Source of the DNA: Triops longicaudatus
Taxonomy: Eukaryota > Arthropoda > Branchiopoda > Notostraca > Triopsidae
Length of the DNA: 64,000 nt
NCBI GenBank assembly: GCA_022885665.1
Contig: JAGQDJ010000134.1
Coordinates: 85,474 to 149,473 of the forward strand
Reading direction: 5' to 3'
The position numbers were made by a program, and so were the translations under genes. Of this stretch, positions 23,701 through 34,200 are shown in pieces. How positions within the stretch are numbered: position 1 is the first letter of the stretch; each line of letters opens with the position of its first letter. Below the pieces are notes generated by a model. That model did not search any database. It had not been told where the DNA came from and was given only the letters and a program-made list of their open reading frames with translations.

Positions 23701-26700
23701 TCTATGGGCAACGGAAGAGTGTGCTTACTACCTGATTGTTCGTTTTTTTTTCTTTCAAAAGTATCTGGTCTAACAATGCCTTTGCAGTGTAAAAAGGGCA
23801 GACATTAGTAAGGTATAGTGATTTCCGATGCAATAAGAAGTATATAAACAAAGCACAAGAGACAACATCACGTATGAAAACGTAAACAGAACGCGGGTGG
23901 TCCAAGTCCATTTAAAACTGGTGTAGTGAGCGCGTGGTTTGCGTTACCGCTATAGCAGTTTTTATTTTTTTTATATACACGTGGAAAAGTTCGTTTCCTA
24001 GGGTCGCTTATTTTTTATGTATTTATTTACGACAACATCACTGTCGCGTGATGGAGTGAGTTCGTTATAGAGTTCGTCGTTCTAAGGCTAAGTAGAGCTC
24101 ATAATACTTGTTATATTGGTATTAGTCAGATTTGATTGTTGCTTGTTGTTGCTGTATAAGCGATGACGCGTTTGTTAGTGTCGTCATGTTAAGCGGCCCT
24201 CCTGGTGAGTTGGCAACAAGATAGATTAGATATGGCTCTCTCTTAGGCAATAGGAGGCCAGTCTATTAGTGTGACGTAGCTTAGCTTTCATTATGGAAAC
24301 ATATTAGCGAGAAAAGAAAAGAAAGAAAAAAATCTTGAAAAGTTGTTTTCGTGTTTCTGTTTCCTTCTGTGATTTACTTCGCTTTTTCGCTTGAAAACAC
24401 CGTGGAGGAAGTGGAAGTGGTTTATTGATTAAGAGAGCAAACAAAACGCTGACATTGATTAGATTATAGCACGAAAGGAGGAAAAATGTATGTGCTGTGA
24501 ACAAGTGGAAATTTTGTTTTCGTTTACAGCGAAATTGATACATTCGTTTCAGTCTGACTCGATTGAGAAAAAATAGTTATACATTTTTATTTGCGTTTTC
24601 TGAAGTTGCACTGCATATAAAAGGTGTAAGACTTCATAAAATGTTCTTTCAAGTTATTGTTGCAGTAAAACTAGTTTGCAGTTGCGCTTTTTGTAACATG
24701 AATTATAATTTGGATATAATTCCAATGCAATTTTCTTTTTCAGTTCCAGACGACTTTGATGTAGCTGAAAATGGAGCTAATATTAACGTTAATTAGCATT
24801 AAAAAATCATTAACTGAACACCATTAAATGGACTATGCCTACGATAGTTTCACTTTTAAAAGAAATCAATAATACACATCGAAAGTAATGGTGATTAATG
24901 CTGCACCCTCAACATAATATATTACGGTTATGTTTTTCAGTGTTACGGTGAAAATCATGCGATAAAATAATATTCATAAGCCTGATTCATAAACGAACCA
25001 GGAACTTGGAACACTCACCCAGAATAACTTCTCGTCTTCTTTTTATTATTATTATTCTTATTCTTATTATATTATTTTTCCTTTCCTTTCTTGCCCTTAG
25101 CAAGGATGCTCAAGCACCGGGCAACGCATTGTTATTGCTAAATGGAAAGTTGTGGTTGGCAATGGGCCAAGGCCCCTCTTCATCCGACCTTTCAGAAGGT
25201 TGTCTTATGTATCTGAGGAAAAACAACGCAAAAAAAGAGAAAGGAAAAGAAAACCGTTTCTATGTATGAAAACAGCCTACCGGAAGTTTTTGATTAGCTG
25301 ACGTAAGCAGCAGAGATGCGTTAATTGTGACTACTATGATGGAAAAAGACAAGCCCAACTGAGAAATCGTTTCCAATCCCAAGAAAAATGCGTAAAAGGA
25401 GAGAATAAAGCCAACACCTTGTTATACGCGGCAGTCTGCAATGTTAAAAGCTTATACCTTACCCGCGTGAAACGAGACTTCAAGTTACGCGGTGTAGCTC
25501 TATGGGAGTGGTTTACAGCAAACCCGTTAAAACGAGATTCAGTGCCAAAAACCTTTTATTTATTTTTTACTTTATACCAGTGCAGGCCGAAGCTTATTAC
25601 TGTACCAGAACTCTTGAAGAAAGGGCAAAGAGGCAATGCTCTGGAAAAACTATAAAATCTCGTTATACGAAGCTCTCTGACAAAAATCCATTATAACAGG
25701 TAGTTCGTTATAAAGAGACTGTGCTGTTGTATGTAGGCAGCTTACGTGAAACGAGGGTAAGTATAAAAGCGTAAAAGGCAAGCAAAGGTTTCGAGTTACC
25801 CGGTATTTTTCTGTGATAATATGCAGCGGAACCCGCGTATGACGAGGTTCAATGAACAACTCGTGCAAGGCTTAGAAAAGGAAGCGAACATTTCGGGTTA
25901 CGCGGCACAGCCTTTTGTGTAGAGTATACTAAAGACCAGCGTAAAGCGAAACTCGTGGCGGTTCCGTGATTTCCTTTCATGCCATTCGATTGAGATCTTT
26001 GCCGAGGGTGAAAATTTTCCCCCTTTCCAAAGAGATATTGCTTACTCAAACGCTGCTGTCTCAGTTCTTGCATAATAGAGTGCCACTCACGCCTCATTAA
26101 ACCCTGGCTCGAGTGTGTGGGAGGGTTTAAGACACAAAAGGAGGACATAAGATGCAAAAAAAAAAGAAAGCAAGACAAAAAGATATTTTTAGTGCCATTC
26201 AGAGCCATGAGATTAGGTTGAAATTTTAGGAGGAGTTGCTGATCTCACCATTGGTGCATGCAAGGCCACATGTGTGATGTCATCATCCTTTTCGAAAAAT
26301 CAGGTAGACAAAGGTAAAGGCGAGGAAGAAGAAAAGCTTTTCCTTCATCTCTAGGGCAAAAACAACAACACACCCTCTAAAACACATCAGCATAATGTTA
26401 AAAGAAAAGCCTTCTTGTCCCCCACTTTGAAGATTTTTAATGCAATTTGGAGGGTGAAAACACACCGTGAAGAATGTTTTGTAGTGATCTAATGGGCGCC
26501 CAAGTGATCAAAACAAATCAAAATACTATAGGTAACTTAGTTGAAACGTAACACGGCCAAAATACCTTATATGGAAGTCGTAAAAAATAGCATAGAGAAT
26601 GCCCGCGTAAAGCGATCTTCTGGGCCGTATCTTTAATTCACCAACGTTGGCGAATTGATTTTTTTTTTAAATTTAAAGTTAATTTCCAGACTTTCCGTTC

Positions 26701-29400
26701 ATGATGGTCTCAATCTTCGTTAGTTGAGTTTCACCGCTAATACAGTACAGCACTAAAGTAAAGTAGATAAAACTTCCTAGTTAGGGGTCTCGCTTTGCGC
26801 CCTCAGTAGACTATTCTGAGATGAAATGCAAGGAGACTATTTTGCGGTCAGATATTTTTACTCGCGTCTGAAAAAAATGCCATGTGTCCAGGTCAAGGGA
26901 GTTTAAAAACGCAAAAACATTTTGTATTCCATGTAAAGTGATAATGATAATATATTTTAAGCGAGTTTTGCTCTAGTTTTTATTAAACAAGATGTTAAAG
27001 CTAGCTTTCGCATGCAGCAGAAATAACAAGGGAATTTTTTAAGCGCTTTCAGAAAATATACCAAAAAGCTAAAACTAGCTTCGTGCGTTTTTTCATTAAA
27101 TGTATTTACCAATGAGAAAGACAACCGTAATTTCCTGTAAATAGGAAAATGTTTTCTTTCTGTGTTTTATTTTAACTTTGCCTTATTTATTTTTTATTAT
27201 ATGTATTATTATTATTTTATTAATATAAATATTTTTTGTTGGTATATGCTAATTTAGTGAATTCCGGGAATTTTGCTCGGTGTTGACAAATTATAAGCCC
27301 AATCTGCCACCACGTTGGCGAGTCTCGAAAAAGGGTTGGGCACCCCTGCAGTAGCGTATAGAAATCCCGCGCGGGAGTGAGGGACTGTCGCGGACGCAAG
27401 GAGAGGACAAGGCCGCTTCCCTGGCTTTCGCTCCGGTTTGAATGAAGGAGTGAGGACCACGGTTAAGACGCTCTAAGGCAGTGGTGCCCAACCTTCTTTC
27501 ACCCGAGGGCCGCGCGCGACATGATATAAAATCTCGCGGGCCTGAATGTTCCGGTTTCGCCAGAATCATGCCGACGTTAAAAATGAAATTATGCAGTGAT
27601 ATACATGAGCGGTATAAATGAGCGGGCCGTATGAGGCACCTTCGCGGGCCGGATATGGCCCGCGGGCCGTAGGTTGGGCACCACTGCTCGAAGGCGTGCG
27701 GACACGAGGAATTTTTAATCGCGACAACGTCCGGGAACTCGCCTTACGGTAAACTCTTAGGCAACCAGATTAAGTTTTCAGGGCGGTGGGAACGAGGAGA
27801 GTGTGAGGAGGCAATTATGATGGGCTGCAAAGACCGAGTTCCTCGAACGAGTCGCGATTAAGAGTTCCTCGTTTACGCACGCCTTATGCGTGGGTCTGCA
27901 GCGAGCGCGCGAAGAAGAGAAGCATCTTCTCTTTGCATCCCTTCAGCCTCCATAAAGGGGGCTAATGTATCGGGTCACGCGCTAAGTCACTACACAAAGA
28001 CTGTATGAAAGATGCGCGTAAAACGAGGTAGTGCCGTTTCGGGTGATTTTTATTTATTTATTTCGCTTTTTCTGCGGAGTTGGAAATCTTGGGGAATCTC
28101 AATGTTAGGAGCTGAAGCCTTTTGGGTCATTTTTTTTTTTTCGTGTTTTCGTACTTGGCTTCTGGAAACCACGCGAAGGAATTTAATTCATCTTTTCGGT
28201 CGCCGTGTTTCTTTTCGTTGCGTGAAGTACAACAGATCCTCCAATCAAGAAAGGACCTGGAGGAGTGGTGCTTCCGTTTCTTCTACAGCTTTCCTTTTTG
28301 TCCTTGGCAAAGTAATGCAAGATAAGTTCTTCGGGAGAAGTTTTTTCCGAAAAAAGCTTCCTATGCGGTGTCCGTGCTACGGCAAGGTCTCGCATGGCTA
28401 ACTTTCGTTATTGCCCAGTGGCATAAAGGATATAATGCATAAAGTTTCGTTAAATGCACAAAAATATTTGTTTAGTGAATCGAATGTTTTGGCCAGTGCG
28501 ACAGGTTTGTCCCACAGAGAAAAGCTTAGGCCTTACTCAGTAGTCTCGTTGACTTGAGATACAACGGACGTTTCTATCGCGGGAGCTGCTGTGAGGTACT
28601 GATAACTTTTGTTGATGGTATAGCAATGAAAGTATGTAGCCACGCATCGATGTTACTAAGAAAACTTGAACAGTTACGTTGTGAAACTAGATGTAATACT
28701 TTGGGCCAAGCCTCCATCCCATAGTTTATTTTTCATTCTAAACCTGCATAACGTACCCTAACTTAACATGTGGTAATGTCTTTGAACCTATTGAACCTAG
28801 ACGTGCGTATGTTAAACTCAGCTTACTGCTAGATTAGTGTTAGTTTAATGTTGGATTATTCAGGTGAGCTTAGATACGTTGGGTTAAGGTAGACGAGGTT
28901 AAGTAAAGCTAGTTAAGCCAAACTTGGTAAGGTAGACAAGTTTTATTAGAGAGAACATGACTTAAAGGAAGTCACTACTAGCTACTTGAATGAACTCCCA
29001 CTAGCGTCTTTAGTAAATTAGAGGCGCTAGTGGAAATGGCAGCCATGGTATGTGGTACTGATTTTAATTTCCCGGTGTTTCAGGTTTCGTGAATTATGAG
29101 CTCTTTAGAATAAAAATTGGATTAGTATTGTCTGGTATATCGTTACTTTATATTGTTCAAACGTGTTCTGGCACATCCTTTGGGGCTTAAAAGGGACTAA
29201 TCCTGTATCTTGTTTTGCCTATAGGTGAAAAGCCGTACCAGTGCTCGTGGGAGGGTTGCGAATGGAGGTTCGCACGTTCGGACGAGTTAACGCGTCATTA
29301 CCGGAAACACACAGGCGCCAAGCCATTCAAATGTCCTCACTGCGATCGAAGCTTTTCGCGTTCAGATCATTTGGCCCTTCACCTCAAACGCCACACATAA
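8685..29400 (+). CDS. KLF6/7 (luna): Kruppel-like factor of the KLF6/KLF7 class (luna-like), 4 exons, complete
   Basis: A nuclear zinc-finger transcription factor expected to bind GC-box/CACCC sites. Exons 8685-8786, 17302-17459, 17547-18109 and 29225-29400 join in frame (phases 0, 2, 1) to give 332 residues; vertebrate KLF7 is about 302. The N-terminus MDILPSGNIFRELQVVHDTG and the exon 2 opening TCYEMERYL match the KLF6/7 activation domain. The middle is Ser/Pro-rich with the conserved LTPPSSP at about 188-194. Three C2H2 fingers end the protein: C251-C256-H269-H273, C281-C286-H299-H303 and C311-C314-H327-H331. Their recognition helices (TKSSHLKAH, ARSDELTRH, SRSDHLALH) are those of all KLFs. 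The start ATG lies in CAAAATGG. KLF6 and KLF7 diverged in vertebrates, so a single KLF6/7 name is safest. Confidence 0.96.
9978..10495. repeat. Degenerate CCTAA/TTAGG-like tract, split by a hAT MITE
   Basis: Many near-copies of CCTAA, TAACTT and TTAGG variants, CCTAA-rich on + (for example TCTAACCTAACCCATC near 10390), turning to TTAGG-like in the last 60 bases. A hAT element inserted within it and duplicated the tract's own ATCTAAGC. Confidence 0.6.
10004..10186. mobile_element. hAT-type MITE, 183 bp (family copy 1)
   Basis: Ends CAGTGGTGCTCAACC and TTTGGGCACCACTG are inverted repeats, flanked by the identical 8-bp duplication ATCTAAGC (9996-10003, 10187-10194). The interior is nearly identical to the copy at 27479-27686 but lacks two short GC-rich segments present there. 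There is no coding capacity. Confidence 0.92.
12600..12925 (+). repeat. Degenerate TTAGG-like tract
   Basis: Repeated GTTAGG, TTAGGTTAG and TAGGCTAGG words on + within KLF intron 1, decayed but obvious by eye. Confidence 0.6.
14755..15045 (+). repeat. Degenerate TTAGG-like tract
   Basis: Includes one of the best-preserved runs in the window (CAGGTTAGGTTAGGTT near 14910), with variants such as TAGGTTAGCTAA around it. On +, within KLF intron 1. Confidence 0.65.
16370..16860. repeat. GC-rich block with imperfect internal duplication
   Basis: A GTGAACTTTT...TTTTTTCGCC segment at about 16377-16405 recurs at about 16703-16735, and a GAAGCGGGA..AAGAGAAAA segment at about 16574-16600 recurs at about 16655-16680. 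The block is rich in CG and lies about 450-900 bp before KLF exon 2. Open frames on both strands are side effects of the composition. It could be an internal promoter or a decayed repeat. Confidence 0.45.
17302..17459 (+). CDS. KLF6/7 (luna): KLF6/7 exon 2
   Basis: The acceptor is TTCTGTACAG and the donor is GTAGCG; 158 bases. It starts TCYEMERYLTEEP and continues with an acidic His/Pro-rich stretch to LALR, whose Arg codon is split. The following intron is only 87 bp. Confidence 0.93.
17547..18109 (+). CDS. KLF6/7 (luna): KLF6/7 exon 3 (Ser/Pro-rich region and finger 1)
   Basis: The acceptor is TTGGTTAG and the donor is GTACCG, splitting the Gly codon of the THTG linker. It holds acidic and Ser-rich stretches, LTPPSSP, a run of six Gly and the complete first zinc finger. 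The open frame runs on for about 50 codons into the intron, but that tail has no similarity and should not be annotated as coding. Confidence 0.95.
23352..23531. repeat. Inverted-repeat block with a strong inner hairpin
   Basis: Outer arms GGGCACGAA (23352-23360) and TTCGTGCCC (23523-23531) enclose an 18-bp stem, 17 of 18 paired, with a 7-base loop at 23393-23435. The block is GC-rich against AT-rich flanks. Possibly a small MITE; no coding similarity. Confidence 0.5.
25414..25955. mobile_element. Cluster of about five palindromic elements with CTCGTTATACGCG-like arms
   Basis: Units at about 25414-25480, 25478-25540, 25663-25757, 25789-25850 and 25891-25955 each start with a (C)TCG(TT)A(T)ACGCGG-like arm and end with its reverse complement, such as CCGCGTGAAACGAG or CCGCGTATGACGAGG, around 30-60 bases of unrelated core. 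The arms recall the ends of pogo/Tigger-type DNA transposons (ACCTCGTTTTA...GCG). No transposase is present. Confidence 0.55.
27479..27686. mobile_element. hAT-type MITE, 208 bp (family copy 2)
   Basis: Ends CAGTGGTGCCCAACC and GGTTGGGCACCACTG, flanked by the 8-bp duplication CTCTAAGG/CTCGAAGG (one mismatch; 27471-27478, 27687-27694). It is the longer relative of the copy at 10004-10186. A lone right-end-like GGTTGGGCACCCCTG lies at 27334-27348. Confidence 0.92.
27691..27885. mobile_element. Palindromic MITE-like element, 195 bp
   Basis: Two 35-base arms (27691-27725 and 27851-27885) are reverse complements at 31 of 35 positions, around a 125-base centre. The arms include ACGAGGAA, related to the palindrome family at 25414. 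The hAT copy next door inserted exactly at its left end. Confidence 0.65.
27968..28031. repeat. Palindromic element, single copy
   Basis: A left arm TCGGGTCACGCGC and a right arm GCGCGTAAAACGAGGT face each other, as in the units at 25414-25955. Confidence 0.4.
28735..28945. repeat. Degenerate TTAGG/CCTAA-like tract, mixed orientation
   Basis: CCTAACTTAAC-like words in the first half and GGTTAAGG, GAGGTTAAG in the second half, in KLF intron 3. Confidence 0.5.
29225..29400 (+). CDS. KLF6/7 (luna): KLF6/7 exon 4 (fingers 2 and 3, stop)
   Basis: The acceptor is TTGCCTATAG. The exon reads GEKPYQCSWEGCEWRFARSD, then the third finger, and ends at LHLKRHT and TAA (29398-29400), the normal end of the family. 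Confidence 0.97.
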
Positions 29401-29599
29401 AAGTACCACAAAAATACCCCACCAAAAGCAAAAGAAAAAAAAAAACTTTCCCTCCACTTCTTCGTGTTCTCTCCTCCGATACATTACCGCTGGTACACTT
29501 TCAGCCAGGCAAAAAAGAATTTTAAAAAAGCTGTTTCAAAAAGACTCCACTCATATCGGTAATCTATTTCCTCCATTGGACCATTCATTCCTCCCTCTT

Positions 29600-29837
29600 A
29601 CCTCGTTATACGCGGTGACTTCCCATGGAAGGACTACAACACACCCGCGTTGAGATGAAAGAACATGTCATCTCGGGTTTCGTAATTCGCGGCAACTCCT
29701 TACGGTAAACTTACGGTGCACCCGAACCACAGGGCCCAGTGGCCTTCGCTGAATGAAGCTTTTAGCCAGCGTTGGACCTCGTAATACGCGGTACTCCGTA
29801 TGTCAAAACTGTCTACGTGGCCCGCGTAAAGCGAGGT
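29600..29837. mobile_element. Palindromic elements with ACCTCGTTATACGCGG arms
   Basis: The clearest single unit is 29776-29837: left arm ACCTCGTAATACGCGG and right arm CCCGCGTAAAGCGAGGT, 62 bp in all. A second unit starts at 29600 (ACCTCGTTATACGCGG) and closes with ACCCGCGTTGAGATG near 29643-29657. Both belong to the family at 25414-25955. Confidence 0.55.
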
Positions 29838-30099
29838 AATTCTCCGAAGAAACCCGTCTTGGACCGCGTTCATTTTCCAGTCCAGAAATGTCTCCGAGAA
29901 CTCCTACGACACGCCCAACTTCACTATCGCTCGTTTTTAATCCATTTAGACAAGTTGTTCTTGGCAATAGAAGTAAACTCGGGGATCTCTTTTTGACTCT
30001 TCTTTTCTGTTACATTTCCAACGATGGCGTCAGCTCAGGGAAAATGGCAAAACAAGTAAAAAGAAGCAAAAACACGGAAAAAGAAAATTCCCCGCCATT

Positions 30100-30105
30100 A
30101 ATAAA
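30100..30105 (+). terminator. Candidate polyadenylation signal of KLF6/7
   Basis: First AATAAA after the KLF stop codon, 700 bp downstream. Position alone supports it. Confidence 0.35.
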
Positions 30106-30602
30106 CATCCAGGAAGTTCGTAATTAAAACAACCATTCAAAAGAAAAAACTCCTCCGCTAGCATGTGTACATGTATAAAATAGGCGATGGAACATAACGT
30201 GCTCCCCGAAACGGGAGGAGTCAGACAGCGACGAACCACTCCTACCGTGTCTGGAGCCGCGGAAGTACACCGTCCGCGAAATCCGATCGATACACTCCGC
30301 CAGCATGTGTGCTCCTGAAACCCGAAATGTGTTCAACCCATCGTTTTCTATATATCAATCTTCCTTCGAAAGATATACCACCACGAAAAATGCACAACAA
30401 GGAAAGTGCGACGTCGATTCGCAAGATCTCCGTCATTGTCAACTGAAACAACTTTACAGCATAATGTACTTTACAACGTTGACCGTGACTTTCGCGGTAC
30501 AATGTCATTATTGAGGCTGTATAACGACAAAAGATGTGGAACCGTGGAAATTTGACAGCAATTAACAATCTTGAAGAACAACGCAAAAGACTATTCACAA
30601 TA

Positions 30603-31170
30603 ACGTATTTCGCGGAGATTTCAAGAAATTCCACGGTGCTGACGCCATCGATGTCATCCCGGAAGATTACCAATAATGACAATATTATGTCAGTTAACAC
30701 GGCTTCCACCAGCTTTATTGACTTATAACCCAAAACACTACTGGATAGTGTATTTCGCGGATTTTTTTAACAACTCTCCGCGCTGGTGACATCAGTGTAG
30801 ATACACTATCGCGGAAGACAATGAAAGCAATGAAAATTAGACGTCAGTTCGTACGATTTTCAACAGCATTGTTAATTGACAGCTCACAACGCTTTAAAAC
30901 TAACGTATCGCGCGTAATTTCCCATGAGTCTGGAGGTAAGACGTCGCTATGGAAGACATAATTCCGCGGAAGATTCTAACAATGAAAATTCAACACCAGT
31001 GCTTAATACTTCCGTCAGCATTGTCGAATTACAACGCAAATCGCTTGCAGTAAGGACGTATTTCGAGGAATTTTTCATGAATTCCACCATGGTAGTTACC
31101 CCTGATGTGGCTTTGTTGAAAATCCATGATTACCACGAATTCGTTCTATGCTTAACATTAGGAATGACGT
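30603..31170. repeat. Degenerate tandem repeat, period about 154 bp
   Basis: TATTTCGCGG-like words recur at 30606, 30751, 30906 and 31059, and CGGAAGA-like words at about 30659, 30813 and 30967, each followed by similar text (AATGACAATA / AATGAAAATTAGACGTCAG / AATGAAAATTCAACACCAG). That gives about 3.5 units, heavily diverged. Long open frames on both strands (30242-30733 on -, 30924-31370 on +) cross the array and match no protein I know. Confidence 0.6.
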
Positions 31171-31196
31171 CATTCGAAAGAAACATGTTCACTTGG

Positions 31197-31259
31197 ACCT
31201 CGTTATACGCGTTGACTCTGTATAGGAAAGCTATACAGCAAATCCGCGTAAAGCGAAGC
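31197..31259. repeat. Palindromic element
   Basis: Arms ACCTCGTTATACGCG and CCGCGTAAAGCGA, 63 bp, same family as 29776-29837. It lies directly after the 154-bp array. Confidence 0.5.
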
Positions 31260-34200
31260 ACCTTTACAAAAAAACGACAACAAAACGGACTTCATATACC
31301 AAAATTGAAGACGATCACCATAAAGTTAAAGGAAGAGGACATACGCACAAAGAGGGCGGAATTGGATTGAAGATAGAACTTTTAAGCAGAAAAAATTCAC
31401 CAAAAGTAAAGAAATGTAAGAGTTACAAAAATAAAAGGTGCTCCGAAGAAGATTTGAGTACTGGCGGCCACTGGCGGGGAAAAACTTCTAATACAAGACC
31501 AGAAATGTGCGTATTTCATCCTGGCCACGCCCCCTTGTCGTTCAAAACTGTATATAAATGCTAGTTCTGTGTTGGGAGATTTTTAAGACGGCAATTAAAA
31601 ATAAGAGTGGAGAGAGAAAGTTTTTAAATGTACATTGGTTCAGCTTTTTTTTTTTGACAAAGCTTTTTTTGGTTTTTGCCTCCAAATTGCAATCAATTTC
31701 TGGGATTTAAAGCAAAAAGAAATTGCTTGAATGAAAAATGCGCCTCCGTAATTATTTGTAGATAAAAAAATATATGTTTGGAGAAGGAGGAGGTTTCGAA
31801 CAATGGGGAGGTGCAAAATTTTTTTTTTTAATTAATTATAATAAATAAAAGAATGAATGAAAGAAAAGAAAATAGATAAAAGACAGGTTAAAAAAGAACG
31901 AATAAAATGAAAAAGCTTTAAAGTGGAAAAGAAAAGTACCAAAAACTGCCTAAACGATTGTAGCATATTGTGCTCCGCCCCCGCCCAGTGACTTTTTTAG
32001 ATTGAAAATCTTGCATGCTTTTCGAACTTTTTCTTTCTTTTGGACTATTAAAACAGCATTACTTTTCCCTCTTTTTGAAGAAACGTGCAGGTTTGTTTGA
32101 CTAAAGAAACAAACTAAAACAATTAAAAAGTGAACTTACAGTCTGAAAGCTTAAAATAAGAAGTGGGAAGTTTGTGTTTTAGTCTTGTTATAAACACAAG
32201 AATAAATAACTATTTTGGGCTTCCTGGAATTTTTTTCCTCATCAAAACAATCTTCATTCGCTGTTTATACTTTCTATTTGATTCCCGTTACTATTTTGTA
32301 CTTCCCACGTGTAAAAAATGGATTGGTAGAAAAGAAGAGGAACGTTTTTTTTTCATTTTTATTTTTTAATTTGGATATCATGAATACCAAGCTTTGATGG
32401 TGAATGTTGAAAGGATTTGTTTGTACGCTTATTTGGGGACGAAAAGAAGCGAGAAATCTGTAAGACAATGTGAAACAAAAAAATCTAGTGAGATTTGTAT
32501 CGAAAGCTAATCAGGATGAATGAAATAAAAATGTGCGGGTCCTGTTTTTCTACTATGAAACCATTGTCTCGACTTTCGTTCTGTTTTTAATTTAAAGAAA
32601 TTTTTGTTTCAGGATTTTTCGTCGAATTTGCGGGGTAGGTTTCGCCTTAAAAAGTATTGTAGGGTTTGGAATTCACTATTTGGTTGTATTTTAACAAAAA
32701 TGTGGAAAAGCAATGCTAAAAACTGTTAGACCCATTTGATGCTAGGATGTCGAGAAAATTTTTACTGTTGAGGTAATGGAGTTCTTCTCAGAGCTTTTTA
32801 ACTTGTTATGTTAACTTAATTTAGCCTAACCTTACAAAAAAAACTAACTTTTGCCAATCCTACGATAAACTAAATTAACCTTAATCTAAATTTATCTAAC
32901 TTAAATTAATAACGACGCCATTTGCCTTTAAACGAACCAGCAAAATCTAAACTAAATCTGAAAAAAATAATTGAAAGCAAATTAATCCCTATGAAAAATC
33001 AAAATTCGTTTTTTCCCGCGCTCTTTCAACAGGTGTACCGACGTCATGCCCCCTGTCACTCCACGCCCATCCAAACAGACCGAACGCATATTTCATCATT
33101 GCGTAACATTCTTCATGATGACCCTACCTCTTAAGCGAGTGTCCACGCAGAGCTCGATAGGAATGAGCACGTCAGCACTCATTGGTCGTGTCATCCGAGA
33201 CTTACTTCAGTTTTGATACCCTAGGAGCCGTAACGTATCCATTTAGGGAAGAAAGCGCAAATCCAAAGTTGTACCTGCGTGACTCGAGGCACTGATCCCT
33301 GGCCATAGCAGTGGAACTCTATCCCTGGAGCCAAATCAAGATCGTGTCCTCTTATCCGTGCATATTTCAGTCATCCTTGTAAGAAGATAAAGGGGTGACA
33401 CACCATAAAAAGGGGATTTTATCAGCTTTTAACACTGAAACCGATAAAACAGTTTATCCTTGCAATAACGCTCTTCCCCGTCGGCTTGTAAAACCCTCCA
33501 GGGCTTCTTGTAATAAATATTTCCTTTTCCTCTTTCCTTGGGCTGTTTAAGGGCCAAAAACCCCTTTGACTGGGGTGTGTCAGTGTGCAAATGCAAAAAT
33601 CTTCCTGTACGAAAGGAATTCTCTCGTCCATTAGCGCGTCAGGAATGCAAAAGGTGAATAATACCAGTTTCCCGTACGGTATTCCATGTCTGGTGTCGAC
33701 TGTCATCGGAACCCAAACTTTTTTTTTCAGGAAAAAGGTCATAATAGCCAGCGAATAGATGGAAAAAAGGAAGTAGGGAATCATATATCCGTCTCTAAAA
33801 AGAGTGTACTAGGAGTCCATCGGGATGTTAATTTTTTCTTCTTTTTTACCCACGTCTCTTTAGTGGCTTTCGCTATTAAAACATGTGTTGTCTCGGCGTG
33901 AAAGAGCGCAAAGACACGCAAGCTTTCCCCGCAACATACATTCGCAACTATGTTCTCTTCTAAGGTCTCGGGAGGAAAAAGGAAACTCGGCAAAAGAGTT
34001 ATCACGCAGTAATTGACATTCTTTGAATGCCTTTTTCCTTGACAATCTTACATTCGAGAGGACAGGAATCCGTTCTAATGCACAACAAACTGGACGCAGA
34101 GTAAAATATTTATTTACTACTAACTTAACTCAAATAGTCTAATCGAACCTTTCAAGCCAACAAAAACAAAAGAAGTCGTCTACTTTAGTAATAAGTAATA

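Larger units (their letters stand above)
18110..29224 (+). other. KLF6/7 intron 3 (11.1 kb)
   Basis: Non-coding. It holds an inverted-repeat block (23352-23531), a cluster of palindromic elements (25414-25955), a hAT MITE (27479-27686), a 195-bp palindromic element (27691-27885), a TTAGG-like tract (28735-28945) and a hairpin near exon 4. In 18300-23300 I see nothing beyond short chance open frames and simple AT-rich or CT-rich tracts. Confidence 0.65.

Noticed and set aside
25414..25955. CRISPR-like array
   Set aside because: Units are palindromes of uneven length with diverged arms in an animal genome; there are no constant direct repeats.
30242..30733. 163-codon open frame on - and 148-codon frame on + (30924-31370)
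   Set aside because: Both cross the diverged 154-bp repeat and one ends in a palindromic element. No similarity is recognisable, so I treat them as non-coding.
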